Assembly (NCBI GenBank): GCA_016296485.1
Contig: JAEDJF010000041.1
Location: forward strand, 1-11,727
DNA length: 11,727 bases
Direction: 5' to 3'
Source of the DNA: Oscillospiraceae bacterium
GTDB taxonomy: Bacteria > Bacillota > Clostridia > Oscillospirales > Ruminococcaceae
Shown piece after piece: positions 1 to 6,354 of this stretch. The notes under the pieces are model-generated. The model worked only from the letters and a program-made list of their open reading frames with translations. It was not told where the DNA came from and made no database searches. The first letter of the stretch is position 1. Each line of letters opens with the position of its first letter. The position numbers were made by a program, and so were the translations under genes.

Positions 1-116
1 AAAATCAAGTAAATTACCGCGATTTACAGAACATCTCCGACGACCTCTATAACAGACCGGAAGGAAACACGGTTGGAGCAAAACAGAGCACTAATGGCTT
101 AAATTATAAGCAATAA
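1..116 (+). CDS. C-terminal end of an unidentified protein, cut by the left edge
   Basis: An open frame enters from the left edge (first complete codon at base 3) and runs 37 codons to TAA at 114-116. The visible residues begin NQVNYRDLQNISDDLYNRP and end GLNYKQ. The composition is protein-like and hydrophilic, but no domain is recognisable in so short a piece. It stops six bases before a tRNA 3' fragment in the same orientation. In elements that integrate at tRNA genes, the integrase is often the gene next to an attachment site, so an integrase C-terminus is possible. That is inference from position only. The piece could also be a chance open frame, since only 37 codons are visible. Confidence 0.45.
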   Translation, partial: NQVNYRDLQNISDDLYNRPEGNTVGAKQSTNGLNYKQ

Positions 117-121
117 GCGTA

Positions 122-144
122 TTCGACTCCCGTTATCTGCTCCA
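122..144 (+). other. tRNA 3'-end fragment, probable attachment-site remnant (tRNA-Gly type)
   Basis: The bases fit the 3' end of a tRNA position by position: T-loop TTCGACT (122-128), 3' side of the T-stem CCCGT (129-133), 3' acceptor strand TATCTGC (134-140), discriminator T (141) and encoded CCA (142-144). The bases just upstream, GCGTA (117-121), do not form a normal T-stem, and no D-arm or anticodon arm precedes them, so this is not a whole tRNA. Discriminator U with a G1-C72 pair fits bacterial tRNA-Gly best. A 3' fragment of this extent is the usual direct repeat left at the far end of an element integrated into a tRNA gene. The intact copy, with a 5' acceptor strand GCAGATA, would lie to the left outside the window. 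Confidence 0.7.
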
Positions 145-151
145 AAAAGCG

Positions 152-180
152 ACGGCTCGCCTTTCGGCGAGCCGTTTTTT
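152..180 (+). terminator. Rho-independent terminator, possibly bidirectional
   Basis: A 10-bp stem (ACGGCTCGCC at 152-161 with GGCGAGCCGT at 166-175) and a TTTC loop are followed by a run of T up to 180. Read rightward it is a strong terminator, and it may be the original terminator of the tRNA gene whose 3' end lies just upstream. Read leftward, the stem is followed by TCGC and then five T, so it can also serve the minus-strand acyltransferase that ends at 186. Confidence 0.8.
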
Positions 181-185
181 GTTCA

Positions 186-1505
186 TTATATGCTTGTTTC
201 TGCCGCTTCGCCGGACAGAGCGGCGACGCGCTCCGTCCTTTTGCGGCGGGCTTTTTTGAGCTTGTAAAGCTCCTCCGCGGCGATTCTCGTCTTTGCGACA
301 ACGTCGCCTCCGCCCTGCGGGAAGCAATAGAAAAGCCTGTCCTTGTCGCCGATGCAGATGACGTCGCCGATTTCGTACCAGTAATAGTCAGAATAAAGGC
401 TGTAGGAGGCAAGGGGCTTTTGGCTGTATTCGAGATTTCCGTCACAGCCGGTGAGGAAGAAGCCCTCGGAATCGTGGCGAAGCTGTCCCTCGCCGACCAT
501 ATAGATGGCTTTATAGTCCACCATAACGCCGATTTTTACGGGCACGTCAAGGCGGTAGCTTCCCTCAAGAAGCTCGTTTTTGACGCACTCTCTCTCCCAT
601 TTGTACCAGTCGGGGACGTGCTCAAACTCCGTTTCGCCCTCAAGGGCGCGGAGCTTTCCGAGGGGCGTGAGCTCGTACTGCTTGCCGCAGCTATGACAGG
701 TGAGAAGGGTGCCTTTGCCCTCCATCTGTCCCTCAATGCCGCAGTGGGCGCATTTATAAAGGATTCGGTTGAGCCCGTCCGCCCGGAAGGGCTCGTTTAT
801 TTCGACTTTGTTTTCAAACTGCCATTTCCAGTTGTCGAAGCTGAAAGCGCCGTCCAATATTTCATCCAGCTCCTCGACGGATTTTTCCCGGACTTCCTCC
901 CGGGTGAAAAGACAGCTTACGTCCGCGCTGACTTTTACCTTTCTGTTCTGAAGCCCGTTATAAAGCGGGTCACGGGCAAAAGCTCCGTGGGTGATAACCG
1001 TCACCACCGGCACGTCCAGCTTCTTCATAAGAAGCCCAAGGTGCCGCGGAAGCGGCGTCGCACAGCCGTCGAAGGAGTAGCTCGCCTCCGGGTACATAAG
1101 GACGCTGGCTTTCTTTTTTTCGACAGCGCAGCGCATATCGCTTATCAGCGTCGGGTCGCCGACGAATTTTTTGGTGGGTATGCAGCCGATATGGCGCATC
1201 AGCCAGTCCTTACCGACGAAGCCGTCGGAGGTGCAGACGATGCAAAAGGGCTTCGGATAGAGCACCTTTGACGCGATTTTAAGGTCGATGAAGCTGGAAT
1301 GGTTCATAAGAATGAGAAACGGTCCCTCTCCGGCTTCGTCCATTCTGTGAAGCTTATATGTAAACCCGGTTTTAGAAAGGTCGCTTTGGGAAAGGATACG
1401 AATAAGCGTCCTGAAAATAATGTTCGGGCGCAAAGGGTCAAGATGCTTCGGCTTTTGGATAGCCATAACTTCCTCATAGGGAAGCTGTTTTACTTTGATT
1501 TTCAC
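186..1505 (-). CDS. PlsC-family acyltransferase with zinc ribbon
   Basis: A 439-residue protein probably transferring an acyl chain to a lysophospholipid or similar acceptor at the membrane. The acyltransferase domain (about residues 60-215) has the family's catalytic H-X4-D motif at H69-D74 (NHSSFID) and a later YPEASYSF block (about 138-145) in place of the usual EGTRS substrate motif. A zinc ribbon follows, C252-x2-C255 and C270-x2-C273. After it comes a C-terminal region of about 150 residues with many aromatic residues that I do not recognise, ending in a basic helix (about 410-427). The GTG at 1505 is chosen because GGAGG at 1514-1518 sits 8 bases upstream. The in-frame GTG at 1514 would overlap that ribosome site. 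Simple PlsC proteins are about 200-250 residues, so half of this protein is accessory. The acceptor specificity is not visible. Confidence 0.85.
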   Translation of the reverse strand: MKIKVKQLPYEEVMAIQKPKHLDPLRPNIIFRTLIRILSQSDLSKTGFTYKLHRMDEAGEGPFLILMNHSSFIDLKIASKVLYPKPFCIVCTSDGFVGKDWLMRHIGCIPTKKFVGDPTLISDMRCAVEKKKASVLMYPEASYSFDGCATPLPRHLGLLMKKLDVPVVTVITHGAFARDPLYNGLQNRKVKVSADVSCLFTREEVREKSVEELDEILDGAFSFDNWKWQFENKVEINEPFRADGLNRILYKCAHCGIEGQMEGKGTLLTCHSCGKQYELTPLGKLRALEGETEFEHVPDWYKWERECVKNELLEGSYRLDVPVKIGVMVDYKAIYMVGEGQLRHDSEGFFLTGCDGNLEYSQKPLASYSLYSDYYWYEIGDVICIGDKDRLFYCFPQGGGDVVAKTRIAAEELYKLKKARRKRTERVAALSGEAAETSI

Positions 1506-1535
1506 GGTGCTCACCTCCGGCTTTGTTCTAAACGA

Positions 1536-1564
1536 ATTATACTACTTATTTTTTTCTTTAACAA
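1536..1564 (-). promoter_or_regulatory. Sigma-A-type promoter for the acyltransferase gene
   Basis: Read on the minus strand, TTGTTA (1559-1564) and TATAAT (1536-1541) are separated by exactly 17 bases. This fits the housekeeping consensus well and leaves a short leader of about 25 bases before the GTG at 1505. It lies back to back with the promoter of the reductase gene. Confidence 0.7.
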
Positions 1565-1580
1565 GAAAAACATTTGACCA

Positions 1581-1615
1581 ACCGCCAGAGCGGCTTGAAA
1601 CTGGATTTTGGCGGT
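1581..1615. repeat. 7-bp inverted repeat spanning the reductase promoter
   Basis: ACCGCCA (1581-1587) is perfectly inverted as TGGCGGT (1609-1615). One arm lies just upstream of the -35 box and the other overlaps the TG of the extended -10. The arm centres are 28 bp apart. This placement is what an operator for a dimeric or looping regulator could look like, but no regulator is identifiable here, and a chance match cannot be excluded. Confidence 0.35.
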
Positions 1616-1623
1616 GATATAAT
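1595..1623 (+). promoter_or_regulatory. Extended -10 promoter for the aldo/keto reductase gene
   Basis: TTGAAA (1595-1600), a 17-base spacer and a perfect TATAAT (1618-1623), preceded by TG one base upstream (1615-1616), give a strong housekeeping-type promoter. The start site is expected near 1630, about 30 bases before the TTG start codon. Confidence 0.75.
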
Positions 1624-1661
1624 ATATGCGTATTAAAAAGTAAAGGAAAGAGGTAAAGGCT

Positions 1662-2687
1662 TTGAAAAAAATAACTCTCGGTTCAACCGGAATAACCGTT
1701 TTACAAAACGCTTTCGGCGCTCTTCCCGTCCAAAGGGACGATATGGAGACCGCCGTGAAAATTCTCCGCAAGGCATATGACGGCGGAATAACCTTTTTTG
1801 ACACCGCGAGGGCCTATACCGACAGCGAAGAAAAGATAGGAAACGCCCTTTCGGACGTCCGTGACAATATCTATATCGCCACCAAGACCGGCGCCAAGAC
1901 CCCGGAGCAGTTTTGGAAGGACCTCGAAACCTCTCTTTCCCTCCTTAAAACCGACCACGTGGATATTTATCAGTTCCACCAGGCGACCCAGTGCTACCGC
2001 CCGGGCGACGGCACGGGAATGTACGAGTGTATGCTCAAAGCGAAGGAGGAGGGCAAAATCCGCCACATCGGCATCACCGCCCACGATATTCGCGTTGCGG
2101 AGGAGAGCGCCGAGTCCGGTCTTTACGAAACCCTCCAGTTCCCGTTCAGCTACCTTTCCGGCGAGCGGGAGCTCGCCCTCGTGGAAAAATGTAAAGAGAA
2201 TAATATGGGCTTTATCGCAATGAAAGCCCTTGCGGGCGGTCTTATTATGAACTCCGCCGCCGCTTTTGCCTTTATGTCGCAGTTTGACAATGTGCTCCCA
2301 ATTTGGGGAATCCAGCGTATGACCGAGCTTGGTGAGTTTTTAAGCTATATCGACGAGCCGCCCTCTCTTGATGAAGAAATGCGCAAAGTCATCGCCGCCG
2401 ACAGGGAGGAGCTCGCCGGGGAATTTTGCCGTGGCTGCGGTTACTGTATGCCATGTCCCGCCGGGATAAAGATTAACGACTGCGCAAGAATGTCCCTAAT
2501 GATTCGCCGCGCCCCGAGTAAGGGCCTCCTCGGACCGGAAACGCAGGCGGATATGAAAAAGATAGAGGACTGCCTCCACTGTGGAAGCTGCAAGAAGAAA
2601 TGCCCCTATGGTCTTGACGCGGCGGAGCTCCTCAAGAATAACTATGAGGACTACAAAAGAATACTTGCGGGCGAAGTGAAAGTCTGA
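1662..2687 (+). CDS. Aldo/keto reductase with C-terminal iron-sulfur domain
   Basis: A 341-residue predicted oxidoreductase. Residues 1-230 form the aldo/keto reductase barrel with the catalytic tetrad visible: D47 and Y52 (DTARAY), K75 (TKTG) and H106 (YQFH). The C-terminal part has two ferredoxin-like cysteine motifs: C256-x2-C259-x2-C262-x2-C265-P, and C304-x2-C307-x2-C310-x3-C314-P. This suggests two iron-sulfur clusters, so electrons may pass between clusters and a nicotinamide or other donor. This fused form is common in anaerobes and its substrate is generally unknown. The start is TTG at 1662, with AGAGG at 1649-1653 eight bases upstream. The gene stands alone, with its own promoter and terminator, and is divergent from the acyltransferase. 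Annotators usually stop at 'aldo/keto reductase', and a narrower name is not justified. Confidence 0.9.
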   Translation: MKKITLGSTGITVLQNAFGALPVQRDDMETAVKILRKAYDGGITFFDTARAYTDSEEKIGNALSDVRDNIYIATKTGAKTPEQFWKDLETSLSLLKTDHVDIYQFHQATQCYRPGDGTGMYECMLKAKEEGKIRHIGITAHDIRVAEESAESGLYETLQFPFSYLSGERELALVEKCKENNMGFIAMKALAGGLIMNSAAAFAFMSQFDNVLPIWGIQRMTELGEFLSYIDEPPSLDEEMRKVIAADREELAGEFCRGCGYCMPCPAGIKINDCARMSLMIRRAPSKGLLGPETQADMKKIEDCLHCGSCKKKCPYGLDAAELLKNNYEDYKRILAGEVKV

Positions 2688-2702
2688 AGATGCTTTATGT
2701 TT

Positions 2703-2738
2703 AAAAAAAGCGGACGGTTTTAAACCGTCCGCTTTTTT
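2703..2738 (+). terminator. Rho-independent terminator of the reductase gene
   Basis: An A-tract is followed by GCGGACGG (2710-2717), a short TTTTAAA segment, CCGTCCGC (2725-2732) and six T (2733-2738). The stem is perfect and the flanking A and T tracts make it able to work in both directions. It insulates the reductase gene from the pst operon. Confidence 0.9.
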
Positions 2739-2759
2739 GTATTTATAAGATTTTCGGTT

Positions 2760-2813
2760 TTACACGGATTTTACATTACTGTGATATTGAATCTTACCCG
2801 GAAGCGGTATTAT
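2760..2813 (+). promoter_or_regulatory. Candidate Pho box and pst operon promoter
   Basis: TTACAC (2760-2765) and TTACAT (2771-2776) are direct repeats spaced exactly 11 bp. Weaker copies follow in step: TGATAT at 2782-2787 and TTACCC at 2794-2799. Gram-positive PhoP proteins bind TT(A/C)ACA-type hexamers with 11-bp periodicity, so this is a good candidate operator for the PhoP encoded downstream. A TATTAT (2808-2813) follows as the likely -10. The best -35-like sequence, TTGAAT (2787-2792), is spaced only 15 bp from it, consistent with a promoter that needs an activator. The pstS start lies 50 bases further on. Confidence 0.6.
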
Positions 2814-2863
2814 TTACTTGCACTTAAAAAAACAAAAATGCTGTAAAAGGAGATAATACCGAA

Positions 2864-3817
2864 ATGAAAAGCATCAAAAAGATTATTGCTGCGGCGCTTG
2901 CCCTTGTGCTTGCTCTGACAATTATGGCGGGCTGCTCAAAGGACGAGCCCGAAGCAAACAACAGCCAAAGCGGCGCGCAAACCAGTCAAAGCAGCGCGCA
3001 AACCGGAAAAGAAGATAAAAACGCTTTCGATTTTTCAAAAGAGATAGGCGTAGTTTCCCGTGAGGACGGCTCTGGTACCCGGGGCGCTTTCATCGAGCTT
3101 TTCGGCATTGAGCAGAAAAACGAAGCCGGAGAAAAAATCGACTACACCACCCAAACAGCCGTAGTCACCGACTCCACCTCGGTTATGATGACCACTATTT
3201 CCGGCGACCCTTACGCAATAGGATATATCTCTCTCGGCTCCCTCAACGACAGCGTAAAGGCTCTCGACATCGACGGAGCGAAGGCGAGCGTTGAAAATAT
3301 CAACAACGGAAGCTATAAAATTTCCCGTCCGTTCAATATCGCCACCAAAGACAACCTCAGCGAAGCGGCGCAGGATTTCATTAGCTTCATTATGAGCGCC
3401 GACGGACAGAAAGTCATTGAAGACAATAAATATATTGCCGTTTCCGACGCTCCCGCCTATTCCGGCTCGGTTTCTTCCGGCAAGGTAGTTATTCACGGCT
3501 CCAGCTCCGTGACCCCTGTAATGGAAAAGCTCAAGGAAGCCTATATCGCCGTTAACCCCGGCGTCACCGTTGAGATTCAGCAGAGCGACTCCTCTACCGG
3601 CGTGACCGACGCCATCGACGGAACCTGCGATATCGGAATGGCTTCCCGTGACCTCAAGGACTCCGAAATTGAAAAGGGCGTAACCTCCACCACCATCGCA
3701 ATGGACGGCATCGCAGTCATCGTAAATAACGGCAACCTCATTGATAACCTCACCAGCGAACAGGTAAAGAATATCTTTATGGGCGAAGTAATCCTTTGGT
3801 CCGAAGTCAATGGCTGA
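2864..3817 (+). CDS. pstS: Phosphate ABC transporter substrate-binding lipoprotein PstS, circularly permuted
   Basis: A 317-residue lipoprotein that captures inorganic phosphate outside the membrane and delivers it to PstC/PstA. A signal peptide ends at a lipobox (MAGC, C24), followed by a Ser/Gln/Lys linker (about 25-55). The order of the halves is reversed relative to normal PstS. The second domain comes first: SREDGSGTR phosphate loop at 65-73, YISLGSLND at 121-129, and an FIMSADGQKVIE end at 175-186. The normal N-terminal domain comes last: GSSSVTPVMEKL at 212-223, DIGMASR at 256-262, and an IFMGE...WSEVNG end at 304-317. The stop falls where the second domain would normally follow. All expected parts are present once, so it is probably functional. 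The start ATG has AAAAGGAG at 2845-2852 upstream. From memory, similar permuted forms may exist in other Clostridia, but I cannot check this. Confidence 0.92.
   Translation: MKSIKKIIAAALALVLALTIMAGCSKDEPEANNSQSGAQTSQSSAQTGKEDKNAFDFSKEIGVVSREDGSGTRGAFIELFGIEQKNEAGEKIDYTTQTAVVTDSTSVMMTTISGDPYAIGYISLGSLNDSVKALDIDGAKASVENINNGSYKISRPFNIATKDNLSEAAQDFISFIMSADGQKVIEDNKYIAVSDAPAYSGSVSSGKVVIHGSSSVTPVMEKLKEAYIAVNPGVTVEIQQSDSSTGVTDAIDGTCDIGMASRDLKDSEIEKGVTSTTIAMDGIAVIVNNGNLIDNLTSEQVKNIFMGEVILWSEVNG
2963..3004 (+). repeat. Two 21-bp tandem repeats in the PstS linker
   Basis: Two adjacent 21-base units (2963-2983 and 2984-3004) match at 19 of 21 positions and encode SQSGAQT and SQSSAQT. They lie in the flexible linker between the lipid-anchored cysteine and the folded part. 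The simplest reading is a recent in-frame duplication that lengthened the tether. Confidence 0.7.
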
Positions 3818-3836
3818 TAACTGAAAAAATCAATAA

Positions 3837-3868
3837 CGGGAGCCTCCGCGAGGAGGGCTCCCGCTTTT
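3837..3868 (+). terminator. Intercistronic hairpin / attenuator between pstS and pstC
   Basis: CGGGAGCC (3837-3844) pairs with GGCTCCCG (3856-3863). The stem continues as TCC/GGA around a GCGA tetraloop (GNRA type), with one bulged G at 3855. Only four T follow (3865-3868), so termination is probably partial. A hairpin here would yield more pstS than pstCAB message, or protect the pstS 3' end, matching the need for excess binding protein. Confidence 0.65.
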
Positions 3869-3881
3869 CGGAAAGAAAACT

Positions 3882-4730
3882 ATGAAAAAATTCAAAGAAA
3901 AAGCAATGCAGGTGGTCTTTTTGTTTTCAGCCTGCGTTTCAATAGCCGCGGTGGTGCTCATCTGCCTGTTTCTTTTTATGAAAGGTCTGCCGGCTGTGGC
4001 AAAAATAGGCGTTTTTGACTTTCTTTTAGGAAAGGAATGGCGCCCGTCGAACAATATCTTCGGAATATTCCCTATGATAGTCGGAAGCGTCTACGTGACC
4101 GCCGGCGCTTTGCTGATAGGCGTTCCGGTAGGAATACTTGCGGCGATTTTTATGGCAAGATTCTGCCCGGAACCCCTTTATAAAATTATGAAGCCCGCCA
4201 TTAACCTTATGGCGGGAATCCCCTCGGTCGTCTATGGCTTTTTCGGGCTTGTGGTGCTCGTGCCCTTCGTGCGTGAGCACGTAGGCGGGCGCGGAATGAG
4301 CATGCTCACAGCTTCTCTGCTCCTTGGGCTTATGATACTCCCGACCATTATAAGCGTCGCCGAATCCTCAATCCGCGCCGTGCCCCAAAGCTATTACGAA
4401 GGCGGTCTTGCCCTCGGCGCTTCCCATGAGAGAAGCGTATTTATGGCGGTGGTCCCGGCGGCGAAAAGCGGAATTTTTGCCGGGGTCGTCCTCGGCGTCG
4501 GTCGGGCAATAGGGGAAACAATGGCGGTGAAAATGGTCGCCGGCAACCAGACCCTTATTCCCGAAAAGCTTACCGACGGCGTTCGCACCCTTACCGCCAA
4601 TATAGTCCTTGAAATGGGCTACTCCACCGACCTTCACCGCGAGGCGCTTATTGCGACGGCGGTGGTGCTTTTCGTTTTCATTCTTATTATTAATCTCTCC
4701 TTTTCTCTCCTCAAGAGGAGGTCCAAATGA
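3882..4730 (+). CDS. pstC: Phosphate ABC transporter permease PstC
   Basis: A 282-residue integral membrane protein, one half of the phosphate channel. Hydrophobic segments lie at about residues 10-33, 63-92, 110-130, 138-160, 196-212 and 256-277, fitting the six-helix permease fold. The coupling (EAA) loop that contacts the PstB ATPase is visible at about 173-192 (EGGLALGASHERSVF). GRAIGETMAV (208-217) is a typical PstC motif. The ATG at 3882 is preceded by a modest GGAAAG site (3870-3875). The gene follows the attenuator hairpin after pstS. Its stop overlaps the pstA start as ATGA (4727-4730), so the two permeases are translationally coupled. A strong AGGAGG for pstA lies inside its last codons. 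Confidence 0.95.
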   Translation: MKKFKEKAMQVVFLFSACVSIAAVVLICLFLFMKGLPAVAKIGVFDFLLGKEWRPSNNIFGIFPMIVGSVYVTAGALLIGVPVGILAAIFMARFCPEPLYKIMKPAINLMAGIPSVVYGFFGLVVLVPFVREHVGGRGMSMLTASLLLGLMILPTIISVAESSIRAVPQSYYEGGLALGASHERSVFMAVVPAAKSGIFAGVVLGVGRAIGETMAVKMVAGNQTLIPEKLTDGVRTLTANIVLEMGYSTDLHREALIATAVVLFVFILIINLSFSLLKRRSK

Positions 4731-5611
4731 TGAAGCTTTTCGATAGAGAATATTTGCGCCGAAAAATAAAGGAGTATAAACGCGACCCCTTTTCCTTTGT
4801 CTTGCTCGCGGCGGTCTGCCTTGCGGCTTTTGTGACAATGCTGGCGCTTTTATTCGTAATCGTTTACATACTTGTTAAAGGAATTCCCCATCTCACGCCG
4901 GAGCTTTTCTCCTGGGAATACAATTCCGACAACGTTTCTCTGATGCCTGCTCTTATCAACACGCTGCTGATAGCCGCGCTGTCGCTGCTGTTTGCGGTTC
5001 CCGTCGGAATCGGTGCGGCGGTATATCTTACCGAATATGCAAAGCGGGGAAATAAACTTGTGGGAATCGTTCGTATCACCGCGGAAACGCTTTCGGGTAT
5101 TCCTTCGATAGTCTATGGCCTGTTCGGTTCTCTGTTCTTCGTCAAATATCTCGGCTTCGGTCTTTCACTTCTTTCCGGAGCTCTGACCCTGGCAATAATG
5201 ATTTTGCCGCTAATTATGCGAACAACAGAGGAAGCACTCCTGACCGTTCCGGACAGCTATCGGGAGGGAAGCTTCGGCCTTGGAGCGGGACGGCTTAGAA
5301 CCGTGTTCAAAATCGTCCTGCCCTCCGCCGTTCCCGGGATTCTCTCCGGGATAATACTCGGAATAGGAAGAATCGTCGGCGAGTCCGCCGCGCTGATTTT
5401 CACCGCGGGCACCGTTGCGGAGGTCGCAAACAGCGTTTTCGACTCCGCAAGGACCCTTTCTGTCCATATGTACGCAATTTCCGGCGAAGGTCTCCATATT
5501 GACCAGACCTACGCCACCGCCGTGGTGCTCCTGGCGGTGACGATAATAATAAACGCTCTTTCTGAATTTGCAGCGAAAAAGCTTGGAGGCGGCGAAAGGC
5601 AAAATGAGTAA
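4727..5611 (+). CDS. pstA: Phosphate ABC transporter permease PstA
   Basis: A 294-residue partner permease of PstC. Hydrophobic helices lie at about 24-50, 76-101, 122-140, 145-164, 203-228 and 263-282. The coupling loop is at about 180-199 (EGSFGLGAGRLRTVFKIVL), and GRIVGESAAL (214-223) is characteristic of PstA. Two ATG codons are adjacent (4727 and 4730). AGGAGG at 4716-4721 is 5 bases from the first and 8 from the second, so the second may be used, giving one residue less. The gene overlaps pstC by 4 bases and pstB by 8 bases, which indicates obligate co-translation of the membrane complex. Confidence 0.95.
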   Translation: MMKLFDREYLRRKIKEYKRDPFSFVLLAAVCLAAFVTMLALLFVIVYILVKGIPHLTPELFSWEYNSDNVSLMPALINTLLIAALSLLFAVPVGIGAAVYLTEYAKRGNKLVGIVRITAETLSGIPSIVYGLFGSLFFVKYLGFGLSLLSGALTLAIMILPLIMRTTEEALLTVPDSYREGSFGLGAGRLRTVFKIVLPSAVPGILSGIILGIGRIVGESAALIFTAGTVAEVANSVFDSARTLSVHMYAISGEGLHIDQTYATAVVLLAVTIIINALSEFAAKKLGGGERQNE

Positions 5612-6353
5612 AATTACAATAGAGAACCTTGAACTTTTTTACGGCGATTTCAAGGCGCTCAAAAATATAAACCTCGAAATCGCCGAAAATGAGATAACCG
5701 CGCTGATAGGTCCCTCCGGCTGCGGAAAATCGACACTGCTCAAGACCCTAAACAGAATGAACGATCTTGTGGAGGGCTGCCGCATAACCGGAAGCGTAAA
5801 GCTCGACGGGGAGGATATTTACGGCGATATGGACGTCAACCTCCTTAGGAAAAGGGTGGGAATGGTGTTCCAGAAACCCAATCCTTTTCCGATGAGCATT
5901 TATGACAATATTGCCTTCGGTCCGAGGACCCACGGCGTTCGCTCAAAAGCGAAACTTGACGATATTGTGGAGCGTTCCCTCCGGGACGCCGCTATCTGGG
6001 ACGAAGTCAAGGACAGGCTAAAAAGCCCCGCCCTCGGTATGTCCGGCGGTCAGCAGCAGAGGCTCTGTATCGCAAGGGCTTTGGCGGTGGAGCCGGAGGT
6101 GCTTTTGATGGACGAGCCGACGAGCGCCCTTGACCCTATTTCAACGGCGAAAATAGAAGATCTTGCGACGGAGCTAAAAAAGCGATATACTATTGTTATC
6201 GTGACCCACAATATGCAGCAGGCTCTTCGAATATCCGACAAAACGGCGTTTTTCCTCCTCGGCGAAATGGTCGAGTTCGGCGAAACGGAAAAGCTCTTTT
6301 CCGTCCCGAAGGACAAACGCACGGAAGACTATATTACGGGGAGGTTCGGCTGA
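5604..6353 (+). CDS. pstB: Phosphate ABC transporter ATP-binding protein PstB
   Basis: A 249-residue cytoplasmic ATPase that powers phosphate import through PstC/PstA. All nucleotide-binding motifs are present: Walker A GPSGCGKST (36-44), Q-loop glutamine Q90 in VFQKPNPFPMSI, signature SGGQQQR (148-154), Walker B VLLMDEP (166-172), D-loop SALD and switch histidine H202 (VTHNM). Length is normal for PstB. The ATG at 5604 is chosen because family members begin MSKITIENL-like. An upstream in-frame ATG at 5568 would add 12 residues buried in pstA. The AAAGG at 5595-5599 is weak and close, so translation probably relies on coupling to pstA, which it overlaps by 8 bases. Confidence 0.96.
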   Translation: MSKITIENLELFYGDFKALKNINLEIAENEITALIGPSGCGKSTLLKTLNRMNDLVEGCRITGSVKLDGEDIYGDMDVNLLRKRVGMVFQKPNPFPMSIYDNIAFGPRTHGVRSKAKLDDIVERSLRDAAIWDEVKDRLKSPALGMSGGQQQRLCIARALAVEPEVLLMDEPTSALDPISTAKIEDLATELKKRYTIVIVTHNMQQALRISDKTAFFLLGEMVEFGETEKLFSVPKDKRTEDYITGRFG

Positions 6354-6354
6354 T

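Noticed and set aside
117..144. A complete tRNA or tmRNA gene at the left edge
   Set aside because: Only the T-loop and 3' acceptor strand are present. The upstream bases do not form a T-stem, and no D-arm or anticodon arm can be drawn.
420..1271. A 283-codon plus-strand frame opposite the acyltransferase gene
   Set aside because: The minus-strand gene has catalytic and zinc-binding motifs plus a promoter and ribosome site. The plus-strand frame has none of these.
2864..3817. PstS as a frameshifted, truncated or mis-assembled gene
   Set aside because: Both domains are complete and present once in one open frame, with a signal peptide at the front and a stop at a natural domain boundary. Breakage would not reorder the domains.
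5568..5603. Upstream ATG giving PstB 12 extra residues
   Set aside because: The extra residues match no PstB N-terminus and lie deep inside pstA. The ATG at 5604 gives the standard MSKITIENL start.
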